Positions 44,661 through 55,044 of a stretch of 64,000 nt of DNA are shown here, piece after piece (positions within the stretch are counted from its first letter, which is position 1; every line of letters begins with the position of its first letter). A program made the position numbers and the translations under genes. The notes beneath the pieces were generated by a model. That model saw nothing but the letters and a program-made list of their open reading frames with translations, had not been told where the DNA came from and did not search any database. This DNA is from Helicobacter turcicus. Lineage in GTDB: Bacteria > Campylobacterota > Campylobacteria > Campylobacterales > Helicobacteraceae. The DNA is taken from positions 62,001 to 126,000 of the forward strand of contig NZ_JAIGYQ010000006.1 of the NCBI RefSeq assembly GCF_019711685.1. Direction: 5' to 3'.

Positions 44661-47447
44661 TTATGCTTTATAGATTTTTACTGCACACTTTTTAAAATCT
44701 GTTTGCTTAGAAATTGGACAAGTTGCATCTAGGCACACTTTATTAATATACACTTTCTCATCAAACCAAGGCACATATACAAGCCCTAAAGGAGGACGAT
44801 TTCTCCCTCTCATATCCACTCGCGCTTTAACTTTTCCACGCCTAGATTCCACCCATACTGCGTCATTTTGCAAGATACCAAGCTTCTTTCCATCTTCTGG
44901 ATGCATATAACATAATGCTTCTGGCACAGCACGATAAAGCTCTGGAACGCGCATTGTCATTGTTCCGCTATGCCAATGCTCTAAAACACGCCCAGTGCTT
45001 AACCAAAATGGATATTCTGCATTTGGCATCTCTGGTGGATCCATAAAAGGACGGAAGAATATTTTTGCTTTATTTTTAAGAGAAAATTTCTCTTGTGTTT
45101 TTGGAGCTATTAAATCCCCTCTAGGCAATTCTTTACCAAAGTCTCCATAAAATGCAAAATCTCCATTCTTAGCTTTTCTTGCATAATAATCATATTTTGC
45201 ATTAAATCTCCATTGTGTTTCTTTGCCATCTACAACAGGCCATCTTAACCCTCTTACTCTATGATAAGTATCAAAATCAGCTAAATCGTGTCCATGCCCT
45301 ACACCAAATTTACGATACTCTTCCCAAAGATATTTTTGAACAAAGAATCCATAACCATCAAAGACTTCGCCATCACTCCCTTTAACTGCGCGCTTATCAC
45401 CAAATACTTCAGAGTTTAGCTCATCTTTTAAAATTGCATCTTCTACTTTAAAGCTTTTCGCTTCTGCATTAGCATATAAAACATCATATAATGTAGAATC
45501 TTCACTATATCCAAGTGCTTTTGCCTCTTCCAAAACACTTGGTAAAGTTAATTTATCGTTAATCTTTTTTTCACCCCAAACTTCTTTTAGTTTAAAACGT
45601 TTTGAAAATTCCATCATCTGCCATGTATCACTCATTGCTTCACCTTGTGGAAGCACTTGCTGTTTCCAGTGTTGTGTGCGACGTTCAGCATTTCCATAAG
45701 CACCCCACTTTTCATAAATCATAGCAACAGGTAAAATTAAATCCGCAACTTTCGCGCTAATTCCGGGATATGCGTCTGAAACAACAATAAAATTATCCAT
45801 TTCTCTTGCTGCTTTAATCCAATGGTTTGCATTTGCAGTATTTTGCCAAGGATTATTCACTTGCACCCATGCCCATTTAATTTTTCCGTCTTCTAAATTA
45901 CGCATAATTTGCATAAAATGTGCACCCATTTGCGGATTAATTGTTCCTTTAGGAAGTTTCCAAATCTTTTCTGTAATTTCTCTGTGCTTTTTATTTGCTA
46001 CTACCATATCAGCCGGTAATCTATGTGAAAATGTCCCAACTTCTCTAGCTGTTCCACAAGCACTTGGTTGTCCCGTAAGAGAAAATGCTCCACTTCCTGG
46101 CTTTGCTTGCTTTCCAAGTAGCATATGCACCATATAACTTTGCTCATTTACCCAAGTTCCGCGCGTATGCTGATTCATCCCCATTGTCCAAAAGCTCACA
46201 ACTTTGCGATTTCTTTCAATGTAATAATTCGCAAGTTGCTGTAATTTTTCTTTAAAAGATTCCACACTCTCATTAGAATCCCCTTTTGCTAGATTCGCAA
46301 CAAAATCAAGCGTATAGGGTTCTAAAGCCTTTTTAAAATCTTCAAAGGAGATTTCCCAGTGGTTACCTGCTTGTGCGTTATGTTTATTTTCCATAACATC
46401 ACCTGCTTGCATTCCAAGATATGCTAACGTTACACCTTCTGCTTGACTAATCACTTTAGATTTCTCTTTAGCAGCAATATCTAGCTCTTTTGGATTATAT
46501 TTTGCATGTTTAATGTCTGTGCGCATACCATAACCAATATCCGCATAACCTGTTGTAAAAATACAATTTTTCTTAACAAAGCCCCAATCAATTGCTTTTG
46601 GGTTATTATAAACAATCTCTCTTGCAATATAATTCCAAATTGCTAAATCCGTATGTGGCGCAAATACAATTTCAATATCTGCTAAATCGGAAGTTCTATT
46701 AGAATATGGTGTAAGATTAATCACTTTAACTTTATTAGGATTTGTTAGTTTTCTATCTGTAACTCTAGCCCAAAGAATTGGGTGCATTTCTGCCATATTT
46801 GCACCCCAAGTTACAATTGTGTCTGTTAGCTCAATATCATCATAACAGCCCGCGGGCTCATCAATCCCAAATGTTTCCATAAAGCCAACAACCGCACTTG
46901 CCATACAATGTCTTGCATTAGGGTCAATATTATTACTTCTAAAACCACCTTTAATAAGCTTCACAGCCGCATAGCCCTCTTGCACTGTGTATTGTCCAGA
47001 ACCAAACACACCAATCCCTGTTGGTCCAAGCTCATTATAAGCCTTTTTAAACTGCTCTTCCATAACATCAAATGCTTTTTGCCAACTTACAGGTTGGAAT
47101 CTACCTTTCTTATCAAATTCCCCTGCTGCATTAACACGTAAAAGAGGTTGTGTCAAACGATCTGCTCCATACATAATCTTTGCATTAAAATATCCCTTAA
47201 TGCAATTTAACCCGCGATTAACAGGTGCTGCTGGGTCTCCTTTTATAGCAACAATTTGTTCATCTTTTGTCGCAACCATAATTCCACAACCGGTCCCACA
47301 AAACCTACACACAGACTTATCCCATTTCCAACCACTCTCTGCTTCTTTAGTCGCCGCTAAAGCTTGGTTTGGCAATGCGATTCCAACTGCACTTGCTGCA
47401 CTTGCTGCAGCTGCTGTTTTTAAAAACTCTCGTCTATTGAATGCCAC
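44661..47447 (-). CDS. napA: Periplasmic nitrate reductase catalytic subunit NapA
   Basis: NapA reduces nitrate to nitrite with a bis-MGD molybdenum centre. The 928-residue protein has a twin-arginine signal [20 protein letters not shown], the [4Fe-4S] motif [10 protein letters not shown] completed by GLNCIKGYF, and the Mo-ligand cysteine in [13 protein letters not shown]. Near the C-terminus the MGD-binding segments [15 protein letters not shown] and [17 protein letters not shown] are visible. Length matches epsilonproteobacterial NapA (longer than E. coli). The start is GTG with GGAGG in front. It heads napAGHBFLD and follows a promoter with a Crp/Fnr-type palindrome. Confidence 0.98.
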   Translation of the reverse strand: MAFNRREFLKTAAAASAASAVGIALPNQALAATKEAESGWKWDKSVCRFCGTGCGIMVATKDEQIVAIKGDPAAPVNRGLNCIKGYFNAKIMYGADRLTQPLLRVNAAGEFDKKGRFQPVSWQKAFDVMEEQFKKAYNELGPTGIGVFGSGQYTVQEGYAAVKLIKGGFRSNNIDPNARHCMASAVVGFMETFGIDEPAGCYDDIELTDTIVTWGANMAEMHPILWARVTDRKLTNPNKVKVINLTPYSNRTSDLADIEIVFAPHTDLAIWNYIAREIVYNNPKAIDWGFVKKNCIFTTGYADIGYGMRTDIKHAKYNPKELDIAAKEKSKVISQAEGVTLAYLGMQAGDVMENKHNAQAGNHWEISFEDFKKALEPYTLDFVANLAKGDSNESVESFKEKLQQLANYYIERNRKVVSFWTMGMNQHTRGTWVNEQSYMVHMLLGKQAKPGSGAFSLTGQPSACGTAREVGTFSHRLPADMVVANKKHREITEKIWKLPKGTINPQMGAHFMQIMRNLEDGKIKWAWVQVNNPWQNTANANHWIKAAREMDNFIVVSDAYPGISAKVADLILPVAMIYEKWGAYGNAERRTQHWKQQVLPQGEAMSDTWQMMEFSKRFKLKEVWGEKKINDKLTLPSVLEEAKALGYSEDSTLYDVLYANAEAKSFKVEDAILKDELNSEVFGDKRAVKGSDGEVFDGYGFFVQKYLWEEYRKFGVGHGHDLADFDTYHRVRGLRWPVVDGKETQWRFNAKYDYYARKAKNGDFAFYGDFGKELPRGDLIAPKTQEKFSLKNKAKIFFRPFMDPPEMPNAEYPFWLSTGRVLEHWHSGTMTMRVPELYRAVPEALCYMHPEDGKKLGILQNDAVWVESRRGKVKARVDMRGRNRPPLGLVYVPWFDEKVYINKVCLDATCPISKQTDFKKCAVKIYKA

Positions 47448-47494
47448 AAAAGCCTCCTTGACTTATTGATTTAGTATTACACAAATACGCAAAA

Positions 47495-47500
47495 ATTATA
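47495..47500 (-). promoter_or_regulatory. Predicted -10 element of the nap operon
   Basis: TATAAT on the minus strand, 47 bases before the napA GTG. It predicts transcription from about 47488 and a leader of about 40 bases. No good -35 is present: its place is taken by the palindrome. Confidence 0.7.
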
Positions 47501-47522
47501 ACGATTTTGCTAATTGTAAGAA

Positions 47523-47536
47523 TTGACTTAAGTCAA
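47523..47536 (-). promoter_or_regulatory. Crp/Fnr-type operator, TTGA-N6-TCAA, upstream of napA
   Basis: The 14 bases TTGACTTAAGTCAA are a perfect palindrome. Its centre lies 41.5 bases upstream of the start site predicted from the TATAAT, the class II activator position at which the protein touches RNA polymerase. TTGA half-sites six bases apart are the FNR/Nss-type consensus. The Crp/Fnr protein encoded at 8275-8937 has a matching recognition helix. Confidence 0.75.
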
Positions 47537-47624
47537 TATATACATTTTTATACTTCGTTATAAAGGGAGTTTTAGGGAGTTTCATAAGACAAATAAAAGA
47601 TAAAAAAATTCTATTTTTGAGAAT

Positions 47625-48308
47625 CTAATTTAAATTCCAATTAATCGGGGTTTTACCAATGCTCTCTAGCAAAGTATTTGTCTTAGAAAAATGCCTACAA
47701 CCAATAAACCCACTACGTGCTAAGGGAGAAGGATGTGCAGCCTCTAAAATAAAATGCTTACCTTTATCAATTAGAAGTTTTTTAGACTTTGCATAATTTC
47801 CCCAAAGCAAAAACACAATTCCACTGCACTGCGCACTTAAAATCTTAATTACAGAATCAGTAAATTCTTGCCAACCAAAATGCTGGTGTGATGCTGGTTT
47901 GTTTGCTTCCACACTTAAAATACTATTTAGCAACAACACTCCTTCCTTCGCCCACGGCGTCAAATCCCCACTATTACTTTGTGGAATCCCTAAATCTGCT
48001 TCAAGCTCCCTGTAAATATTACGCAAAGAAGGCGGAATTCTAACGCCTTGTGGCACAGAAAAAGACAACCCCATCGCCTCTCCTGCATTATGATAAGGAT
48101 CTTGTCCTAAAAGCACAACTTTTAAGCACTCAAATGGAGTGGAATTAAACGCATTAAAAGTCAAATTTGCAGGAGGATACACTACTGCCCCCCTTGATTT
48201 TGCTGCGACATAATGCTCTTTTATAGCTTCAAAATTAGGGGAGAGCAAAGCACTTTTTAACACTTCTTTCCAATGTGCATCCATTTTTATAGATTCCAAC
48301 TTTATCAT
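47625..48308 (-). CDS. ung: Uracil-DNA glycosylase
   Basis: Ung removes uracil from DNA at the start of base-excision repair. The 227-residue family 1 enzyme has the water-activating LGQDPYH (Asp70, His73), the LLLNSILSVE strand and the DNA-minor-groove loop HPSPLARSGF with the catalytic histidine. The ATG at 48308 is chosen because AAGAGG is eight bases in front; a GTG three codons upstream is also in frame. It follows the unknown helical protein gene by about 12 bases. Confidence 0.96.
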   Translation of the reverse strand: MIKLESIKMDAHWKEVLKSALLSPNFEAIKEHYVAAKSRGAVVYPPANLTFNAFNSTPFECLKVVLLGQDPYHNAGEAMGLSFSVPQGVRIPPSLRNIYRELEADLGIPQSNSGDLTPWAKEGVLLLNSILSVEANKPASHQHFGWQEFTDSVIKILSAQCSGIVFLLWGNYAKSKKLLIDKGKHFILEAAHPSPLARSGFIGCRHFSKTNTLLESIGKTPINWNLN

Positions 48309-48320
48309 CTCTAACACCTC

Positions 48321-49304
48321 TTATTTTGGGCGATTATCGCGCATAATGATATTATAACGTTGTAGAATTAACGGGCTGTTAGAAATATCAAAATGCTCCA
48401 CAATATACTGCACATCACGTTCATCTAAGACTTTTAATGCTTCTTTAATAATCTCTCCAAACATCAACTCATCTTCTTGTGTAATTGTCTCTCCAACCCT
48501 CTTAATATATTGCTTAATGAGTGCTTTTTCCTCCTTCTCACGTTCCTTATCCTCCAACAATACGCGCTCCATATGCTTTAGAATCTGAAATTTTTTAGTT
48601 TTGAGTTGCGGACGCTTGTAAGCTCCAGTTAATGCCATAATGCGTTCAATGATTGCATCCTTTTCCTCATCATTTTCGTAATATCCCTCATAATTTTCAT
48701 ACATTATATCTGGATAATAATCATGAATAATTGCAAATTTTTGTTGCGCAATTCTACTAAGACTCTCTTGATTATTCTGCAGACGCATTGTTTGGATACT
48801 CCTGCGCAAAAATGCAACATCTCCACGTCTAGAGCCATAAAACTTCATCTGCTCAAAGCGCTCTTGTGGCGGATAGAACTCACATAATCTCTCAATCTCT
48901 GCTAGTAATGCCTCTTGATACGCTCTATATGCAATCTCCACAATTTGTGTCATTTGTCTATAACGCTTGTCGCTAGATTGTGCAAGCACAAGTTCAATAG
49001 CTTCGTTTAAACCATATTGGTCAAAAATCTTTTCAATGGCATCATAAAGGCTAGCAAAATTCACTATCTCTCCAGAAATCGCATAATAAATATTTCCAAC
49101 TTCACGTTCAATATAGCTTGTGCTATCCTCTGCGGCGATTTCAACAACTTCATTTTGTTTGACTGCTTCTAAATAATCCGTGATTCTTGCCTTGCTATTT
49201 TGCTTAAAAAGATGTTCTAATTCCATTGTTTGCATCTTATCTAGCACATCTTTAGAGTGCCCATATTGCATTAACTGCGTAATCATTTCACTGCGACCTA
49301 ACAC
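48321..49304 (-). CDS. Conserved hypothetical helical protein
   Basis: The 327-residue protein is charged, soluble and almost wholly helical, with acidic and tyrosine-rich middle (DYYPDIMYENYEGYYENDEEKD). No signal peptide or membrane span is visible. It lies between folP and ung on the minus strand, where H. pylori also has an unknown gene as I recall. I do not recognise a function. Confidence 0.8.
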   Translation of the reverse strand: MLGRSEMITQLMQYGHSKDVLDKMQTMELEHLFKQNSKARITDYLEAVKQNEVVEIAAEDSTSYIEREVGNIYYAISGEIVNFASLYDAIEKIFDQYGLNEAIELVLAQSSDKRYRQMTQIVEIAYRAYQEALLAEIERLCEFYPPQERFEQMKFYGSRRGDVAFLRRSIQTMRLQNNQESLSRIAQQKFAIIHDYYPDIMYENYEGYYENDEEKDAIIERIMALTGAYKRPQLKTKKFQILKHMERVLLEDKEREKEEKALIKQYIKRVGETITQEDELMFGEIIKEALKVLDERDVQYIVEHFDISNSPLILQRYNIIMRDNRPK

Positions 49305-49323
49305 AACCCCTCCTTTAACACAA

Positions 49324-50469
49324 CTAAAGTAATAAATTTACATTTTGAATTGCCTGCCACACTTTTAAAGCTTGTAAATGCTCAGCAATATCGTGGCAAC
49401 GGATAATGCTTGCACCATGATTTAAGGATTCCAAATGGATTGCTAAAGTGCCAGATAAACGATTTTCAACATCACAAGGCGTGATTTTATCAATCATACT
49501 TTTACGACTTGCCCCAACCAAAAGCGGATATCCAAAATGTAAAAAATGCCCCAAATGTTGGATAAGCGCACAGTTATGCGCTAAAGTTTTTCCAAATCCG
49601 ATTCCAACATCAAGGATAATTTTTGTGTTATTTTGTGCCACTAAAGCCGCAATACGCTCGGCAAAGAATGTATCCATCTCCAAAAATAAATCTTTATAAT
49701 TTGGATTTTCTTGCATTTCTTTTGGACTACCTTGCATGTGCATAACCACACATTCACAATCATAGCCCCTAACAGCTTCAAGCATTTTCGTATTGCTAAA
49801 TCCCGTAATATCATTAACTACTAAAAAGCCATAATCTAGGCATTTTTTAGCCACACTTGGCGTGTAAGTATCGATGCTTAAAATTACTTTTTCATAGATT
49901 TTCTCACGCTTAATAAACTCCAAGATTCCACTTAGTCTTGTATGTTCCTCCTCTTCACTCACCCACGCACTACTAGGACGTGTGCTTGCTGCACCAATAT
50001 CAAGAATATCTACACCCTCTTCTATCATTTTCAAAAGTGAGGATTCTGCATTTTTTGAATTCTTGCGTGATTTTGCATAAAAGCTATCTGGCGTAATATT
50101 AATAACCCCCATAATCTTTGGAGTGATATTATGGAATCTTAAATGTGCTTCCAAATCGTGTGCAACTTTTTTTAGCCCAAAGGGTTGTATTTTTAGTTTC
50201 TTCAGCAATGCCTTACTTTGCGCACGCGTTAGCATCAAGATTCCATCATAAAACTCTCTAGTATATAAAATCGCATCTCTAGGTAAGGCAAAATCCGCTC
50301 CAACTGCCAATGCTTCTTGTTTTAAAATATGTGCGGCTGGAACTTTTAAGTTTTTAACTAAAAAATTAAAAACCTTATCTTTATTGCGTAAAATTCCATA
50401 GCCCACACTATCGCAATTTAGCTGCTCTAGAGCGAGCTTAGAATCCTCTAAATACTGCACAAATGCCAT
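49324..50469 (-). CDS. folP: Dihydropteroate synthase
   Basis: FolP condenses p-aminobenzoate with hydroxymethyl-dihydropterin diphosphate; it is the sulfonamide target. The 381-residue protein has the classic MGVINITPDSFY (about 119-130), GVDILDIGAASTRPSS (pterin-phosphate loop) and the later VGIGFGKTLAHN. About 110 residues precede the synthase core, an N-terminal extension known in Helicobacter and Campylobacter FolP. It lies four bases after holB. Confidence 0.95.
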   Translation of the reverse strand: MAFVQYLEDSKLALEQLNCDSVGYGILRNKDKVFNFLVKNLKVPAAHILKQEALAVGADFALPRDAILYTREFYDGILMLTRAQSKALLKKLKIQPFGLKKVAHDLEAHLRFHNITPKIMGVINITPDSFYAKSRKNSKNAESSLLKMIEEGVDILDIGAASTRPSSAWVSEEEEHTRLSGILEFIKREKIYEKVILSIDTYTPSVAKKCLDYGFLVVNDITGFSNTKMLEAVRGYDCECVVMHMQGSPKEMQENPNYKDLFLEMDTFFAERIAALVAQNNTKIILDVGIGFGKTLAHNCALIQHLGHFLHFGYPLLVGASRKSMIDKITPCDVENRLSGTLAIHLESLNHGASIIRCHDIAEHLQALKVWQAIQNVNLLL

Positions 50470-50472
50470 TCT

Positions 50473-51111
50473 CTAGCCTTTAAGCGTCACATTGAATTGT
50501 TGCTTTTTTTTGCGTAAAACAAGTAGCAAAAGCACAGCAAAAATATTACTCGTGCTTTCATATTGATTTTCCCAAAACAGCGCCTTTTCAAAAATTTGCG
50601 CTTCCCTAGCAGAAAAACTCAAACCATATTTAATAGAATCCAAATACAAGCTTTGAATTTCCTCTTTTAAAAATGGATTATTAAATTCTTTTTCACGCTC
50701 TTTTAAAAACCGATACACACCTTCTAAATTCAACGTTTTAAGTGAAAGTGGAAAATGTGGCAAACGTTGCTGTTTTATATGGTTGATAATTGGCAAACGA
50801 GAACGGATTGTAGGAAGAAGCAGGGATTTCATTTTTGCATAAATAATAAAAATCGTACCACTTGGTGGCTCTTCAAGGACTTTTAAAAGTGCATTTTGCG
50901 CATAAGTATTGTAGCTTAAAGCAGCAATTAAAATCTGTTTTATCTCCTCACTTGCAATATAACTCTCATCAATAATGGAACGCGCAGTTTCAATATCTAA
51001 CTCATTAGCGCAAAATAGGCGTGTGTTTTGGGGATTTTGCATAGCAAAATAATCATTTGCACTCTCTATTGGATTATTGACTAACTCAATATGTCCGATT
51101 TTTATCTCCAT
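50473..51111 (-). CDS. holB: DNA polymerase III subunit delta' (short form)
   Basis: HolB is part of the clamp loader. The 212-residue protein has the AAA+ sensor-like segment YNTYAQNALLKVLEEPPSGTIFII and LLPTIRSRLPII (SRC/SRL sensor motif), both diagnostic for delta'. It lacks the N-terminal zinc module and is shorter than E. coli HolB (334), as is usual in this lineage. It sits directly after hobA, the regulator of replication initiation. Confidence 0.9.
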   Translation of the reverse strand: MEIKIGHIELVNNPIESANDYFAMQNPQNTRLFCANELDIETARSIIDESYIASEEIKQILIAALSYNTYAQNALLKVLEEPPSGTIFIIYAKMKSLLLPTIRSRLPIINHIKQQRLPHFPLSLKTLNLEGVYRFLKEREKEFNNPFLKEEIQSLYLDSIKYGLSFSAREAQIFEKALFWENQYESTSNIFAVLLLLVLRKKKQQFNVTLKG

Positions 51112-51120
51112 GCTTTACCT

Positions 51121-51669
51121 CTACTCTAATCGCACATTACCAAACATCACTGCTTCAAGAGCGAGATTGAAGATTCTATACATCTGTATTAATTTAATAT
51201 CGACAAGAGAATCTGTTGATTGAAGTGTGAAGCTATTTTGCAAACTTGTATCAAACATCCATAAAAAACCATCCTCATGGCTTAATGCAAGTTTAGCACG
51301 TAAGACATCATTGCGTCCCACATACCAAAAACAATATTTATGCGAGAAAATATTGTTCAAATAATCGTGAATAAGCGCAATTTCCGTTTCATCTTTGTGT
51401 GAGACTTTATCTATCTTTGAAAAAAGTGCATCAATAGCGATTATTGGAACATAAGGACGATTATTAGAACGATTAATAGATTGCACCACATAGTGCATAA
51501 ACCACTCCCTTTCATAATCTGTAACAAGAATCAAACTATCCCCATTAAAGATTCTCTGTAAGGCACGTTTCAAAAGCGGAATCCATTCAAATTTGCGCTC
51601 CTCAAGCCAAGTAGGATGGCTTGCATCATGACGTAGAGTTTGTAAAACCCAACTAGATAAATCTTGCAT
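51121..51669 (-). CDS. hobA: HobA, DnaA-binding replication-initiation regulator
   Basis: HobA is an epsilonproteobacterial protein that tetramerises and binds domain I of DnaA to promote oriC complex formation, a counterpart of E. coli DiaA. The 182-residue protein shows SSWVLQTLR and the long LEERKFEWIPLLKRAL and RIFNGDSLILVTD segments of the SIS-like fold seen in H. pylori HobA (HP1230, about 180 residues). It lies between lysC and holB, the same place as in H. pylori. It supports the assignment of the window to this lineage. Confidence 0.92.
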   Translation of the reverse strand: MQDLSSWVLQTLRHDASHPTWLEERKFEWIPLLKRALQRIFNGDSLILVTDYEREWFMHYVVQSINRSNNRPYVPIIAIDALFSKIDKVSHKDETEIALIHDYLNNIFSHKYCFWYVGRNDVLRAKLALSHEDGFLWMFDTSLQNSFTLQSTDSLVDIKLIQMYRIFNLALEAVMFGNVRLE

Positions 51670-52874
51670 TATTTATCAAGCAAATAAGCACTATGTAGTG
51701 TGCGGATTGCCAATTCGGAGTATTTTAATCCAATAATCATTGAGATTTTAATCTCACTTGTGCTAATCATCATAATATTAATATTGTCTTCTGCTAGTGC
51801 TTGAAATGCCTTTGCAGCAACACCGCTATGAGACTTCATTCCCACACCAACAATAGAAACTTTCGCAATATCAGAATCATAATCAATACTCTCTACATTG
51901 CTTTCAAACGCTTTTAAAACGCGCTTAGTATTCTCTAACTCCACTTCTGGAATCGTAAAATCTAAATCTGTCTTGCCATCACGACCAATTGTTTGCACAA
52001 TCATATCTACATTGATATTTGCCTCCGACAGAGCACTAAAAATCTCTGCTGCAATACCGGGTCTATCCTCTACATTACAAATACTTACTCTTGCTTGATT
52101 TTTATCTAATGCGATTCCGCTTACGATTGGATGTTCCATAATTTCTTCTTCCTTTGTAATTAATGTTCCTTCATTATGATTAAAACTATTTCTTGTAACT
52201 AAATTAACATTAAGCTTCTTTGCCATTTCAACAGAGCGATTAAGTAGAACTTTTGCACCCATTGAAGCAAGTTCTAGCATCTCATCATAGCTGACTTTGT
52301 CAATCTTTTTTGCCTTTGGCTCAATTCTAGGGTCTGTTGTATAAACTCCATCTACATCTGTATAAATCTCACACAAATCTGCCTGCAAAGCTCCGGCTAA
52401 TGCAACAGCAGACAAATCACTTCCTCCACGCCCTAGTGTTGTAACATTTCCATCTTGTGTAACACCTTGAAATCCAGCGACAACCACAATATAATCTTTT
52501 GCCAACAAATCGTTTAAACGCGTCGTATCAATAGATTCAATTCTTGCCTTGGTGTGCGAAGAATCCGTAACCATTCCAGCTCCTCTACCACTTAAAGAAA
52601 TCGCCTTGTAGCCTAATTCTTCTAAGGCGATAGCTAAAAGCGCACTTGTAACACGCTCTCCAGCACTTAGCACCATATCCACTTCGCGCGTATTTGGAAG
52701 CCTTGAGAAAAACTTCGTATATCCTAGCAGCTTATCTGTCTCTCCGCTCATCGCAGAAACTACGACAACAACACTATTCCCAGCTTTTTTTGCTTCAATC
52801 ACGCGTTGTGCAACATTTTGGATTCTCTCACAATCCCCAACACTTGTTCCTCCATATTTTTGAACAATCAGCAT
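51669..52874 (-). CDS. lysC: Aspartate kinase
   Basis: LysC phosphorylates aspartate, feeding lysine, diaminopimelate, threonine and methionine synthesis; diaminopimelate is what MurE needs. The 401-residue protein has VQKYGGTSVG at the N-terminus, VAGFQGVTQDGNVTTLGRGGSD, and two C-terminal ACT domains (EDRPGIAAEIFSAL, SHSGVAAKAFQAL) that confer lysine and threonine control in the family. Its start overlaps the rppH stop by one base. Confidence 0.97.
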   Translation of the reverse strand: MLIVQKYGGTSVGDCERIQNVAQRVIEAKKAGNSVVVVVSAMSGETDKLLGYTKFFSRLPNTREVDMVLSAGERVTSALLAIALEELGYKAISLSGRGAGMVTDSSHTKARIESIDTTRLNDLLAKDYIVVVAGFQGVTQDGNVTTLGRGGSDLSAVALAGALQADLCEIYTDVDGVYTTDPRIEPKAKKIDKVSYDEMLELASMGAKVLLNRSVEMAKKLNVNLVTRNSFNHNEGTLITKEEEIMEHPIVSGIALDKNQARVSICNVEDRPGIAAEIFSALSEANINVDMIVQTIGRDGKTDLDFTIPEVELENTKRVLKAFESNVESIDYDSDIAKVSIVGVGMKSHSGVAAKAFQALAEDNINIMMISTSEIKISMIIGLKYSELAIRTLHSAYLLDK

Positions 52875-53347
52875 TATAAATAACCCTTTCTTTTAAAATA
52901 TTCTAAAACTTGCCTATACACAGGTCGTTTAAAATAGGTGATATAGTTAAACAAATCCTCCACTTGCACAAATTTATACGCATCAAATTCTGGCTCCTCT
53001 GTATTAATATTAATCTCACTTTGCTCCTGTAAGCGAACAAGAAAATACTTTTGAATTTGTCCATCATAAGGATACATTCTCTTGATTACTTGACTTGGAA
53101 AATCATAGCTAATCCACTCGGGATATTCTGCAACAATATCAATCCTATCCGTTCCTATCTCCTCTTTCAATTCGCGAAATAGAGCCTCTCTTGGTGTTTC
53201 TGATTTATCAATTCCACCTTGTGGAAACTGCCAAGCATTTTTAATATCTGTGCGACTTGCAATAAAAAGCTCACACTCAAGCGGATACTTAGGGGAAAGG
53301 ATAATGGCTGCAACATTTGGGCGATATGTTTTTGTCTCTTTCTTCAC
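52874..53347 (-). CDS. rppH: RNA pyrophosphohydrolase (Nudix)
   Basis: RppH (NudH/InvA) removes pyrophosphate from 5' triphosphate RNA and starts decay. The 157-residue protein begins [11 protein letters not shown] after a few residues and has the Nudix box G-x5-E-x7-REUxEExGU as [20 protein letters not shown] followed by IG. The GTG at 53347 is preferred, as AAGGA lies before it; a TTG six codons upstream is in frame. It starts the minus-strand run rppH-lysC-hobA-holB-folP. Confidence 0.94.
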   Translation of the reverse strand: MKKETKTYRPNVAAIILSPKYPLECELFIASRTDIKNAWQFPQGGIDKSETPREALFRELKEEIGTDRIDIVAEYPEWISYDFPSQVIKRMYPYDGQIQKYFLVRLQEQSEININTEEPEFDAYKFVQVEDLFNYITYFKRPVYRQVLEYFKRKGYL

Positions 53348-53462
53348 TTGCCATTCCTTACACAAAATATTTTGGTAATGATAAATTAAAAGTTTTTAAA
53401 TGCAGTTGATATTAAGTTCTTTTTTTATAAAATTCTAGACTACATTTTACATTAATTAGGGA

Positions 53463-54227
53463 ATGGGTATTAAAGATTCTCAAAAATCTTTAAAGGGAAT
53501 GAAAAATATGCACACAAAAAATACTGCAGATATACAAAAGATTCTAAAAAACTCTAAAAAAACTAATCCCTCCAAGAAAGCGCATACCCAACAAAACAAA
53601 ATCAAAAACAAGAAAAAACAAGAAAAAATCCTAAAAACTGCCTGGAAACTTTTTTTACAATATGGTTACAAAAAAACAAGTCTGCAGATGATTATAAAAG
53701 AAACAGGTGGTTCCTTAGCGACAATTTACAAGATTTTTCACGATAAAAAAACACTCTTTTCTGAAGCAATTAGAGAAAATGGACAAGAGTTTATTGACTC
53801 TTTAGACAAGGATTTCTCCGAAATTATGACGCCATATTCTAATTTAGAAGAATACTTTTATCGCATTGGTGTGCGAGTTATTCGTCAAATTACTAGCAAG
53901 GAAAATATTGCTTTTATGCGACTTATTGTTGTGGAAGGTTACGATGATCCTGAGTTAATTGAAATCTTCCACCATATTGCAGTAGACCGCACATGTCACT
54001 TTTTCTTAAAAGCATTAGAAGATTATAATACAACACATAATTTGGGTATTGAAGACATTAGTGAAAGTTCACGCGTTTTCATAAGTCTCATCGCTCAACC
54101 TTATCTAATTGATGCAATTATGATTCCAAATTATACTTGCCCAGATGAGGAAGAGATCCAACGTATCGTAAGACGTGCAACTAAAATTTTTATGCTTTAT
54201 CTTAAGCATTATAAGGAGATTAAATGA
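53463..54227 (+). CDS. TetR/AcrR-family transcription regulator
   Basis: The 254-residue protein has a lysine-rich N-terminal tail, then a TetR helix-turn-helix with AWKLFLQYGYKKTSLQMIIKE and SLATIYKIFHDKKTLF (about 60-105), and a helical ligand-binding C-terminus. Close relatives such as CmeR control efflux pumps. Start choice is uncertain: ATGs at 53463, 53499 and 53508 all fit. Its stop overlaps gatC by four bases. Confidence 0.88.
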   Translation: MGIKDSQKSLKGMKNMHTKNTADIQKILKNSKKTNPSKKAHTQQNKIKNKKKQEKILKTAWKLFLQYGYKKTSLQMIIKETGGSLATIYKIFHDKKTLFSEAIRENGQEFIDSLDKDFSEIMTPYSNLEEYFYRIGVRVIRQITSKENIAFMRLIVVEGYDDPELIEIFHHIAVDRTCHFFLKALEDYNTTHNLGIEDISESSRVFISLIAQPYLIDAIMIPNYTCPDEEEIQRIVRRATKIFMLYLKHYKEIK

Positions 54228-54514
54228 CAATTGACACAGCATTGCTAAACAAACTCACAAGACTAGGTGGAATTACACTAGAATATGAAAAATTAGAAAC
54301 AACGAAAAATAATTTAAGTGAAATTGTAAATTTTGTGGAAAATATTAATACGCTTGATTTAAATGATATTCCAGCTTCTTTTAATCCGCTAGACTCTAAA
54401 CTTCCTATGCGTCAAGACATTGCAGAATCCAAACTAGAAATTGCCAAGAGTGTATTAAAACACGCACCAAATGCGGAAGATGATTTTTTTATCGTTCCAA
54501 AAATTATTGAATAA
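54224..54514 (+). CDS. gatC: Asp-tRNA(Asn)/Glu-tRNA(Gln) amidotransferase subunit C
   Basis: GatC holds GatA and GatB together in the amidotransferase that makes Gln-tRNA(Gln) and, in Helicobacter, Asn-tRNA(Asn). The 96-residue protein shows LLNKLTRLGGITLEYEKLE, IVNFVENINTLD, PMRQDIAES and a final FFIVPKIIE, matching the family. It overlaps the regulator gene by four bases; gatA and gatB are not in the window. Confidence 0.93.
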   Translation: MTIDTALLNKLTRLGGITLEYEKLETTKNNLSEIVNFVENINTLDLNDIPASFNPLDSKLPMRQDIAESKLEIAKSVLKHAPNAEDDFFIVPKIIE

Positions 54515-54682
54515 GTTTAATTTTACATGCAGAATCTAATTCTTGGATTCATATCCACAAAAACAGATTCCGCATCTAACTATAACAAATTCTAAAATAT
54601 AGCCTTATCTAACAAAGCCAAAATAACTTTAAATAAAAAATTCTATAAAGAAAGAATTTCAAAGACTTCAAAAGAAATTCAA

Positions 54683-55033
54683 TTAAACAAGCTCAATGAT
54701 TGCCATCTGAGCGGCATCACCTACTCTTAATCTTGTTTTAATAATCCTTGTATAACCGCCATTTCTACTAGCATACCTAGGAGCAATTTCTGTTACAAGT
54801 TTTTTGACAGAGGTTTTGTGCTGCAAGTGCGAGAAAACTAATCTATGCGCCATAGCATCCCCTACTCTTGCTTTTGTAATAAGCTTTTCAAAATAGCTTT
54901 GTAATTCTTTTGCTTTTTGCAAAGTTGTTTCAATCTTTCCACTAGTAATCAAAGCAAGGGAAAGATTTTTTAGCAAAGCTTTTCTATGAGAACTCGTGCG
55001 CCCTAGCTTTCTATATCCGTGTCCATGTCTCAT
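54683..55033 (-). CDS. rplQ: 50S ribosomal protein L17
   Basis: The 116-residue protein begins [20 protein letters not shown], the L17 signature, and ends the minus-strand ribosomal cluster. It lies 11 bases after rpoA. The 168 bases between it and gatC hold A/T-rich sequence with weak hairpins that could serve as terminators. Confidence 0.98.
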   Translation of the reverse strand: MRHGHGYRKLGRTSSHRKALLKNLSLALITSGKIETTLQKAKELQSYFEKLITKARVGDAMAHRLVFSHLQHKTSVKKLVTEIAPRYASRNGGYTRIIKTRLRVGDAAQMAIIELV

Positions 55034-55044
55034 TCTTTATCCTT

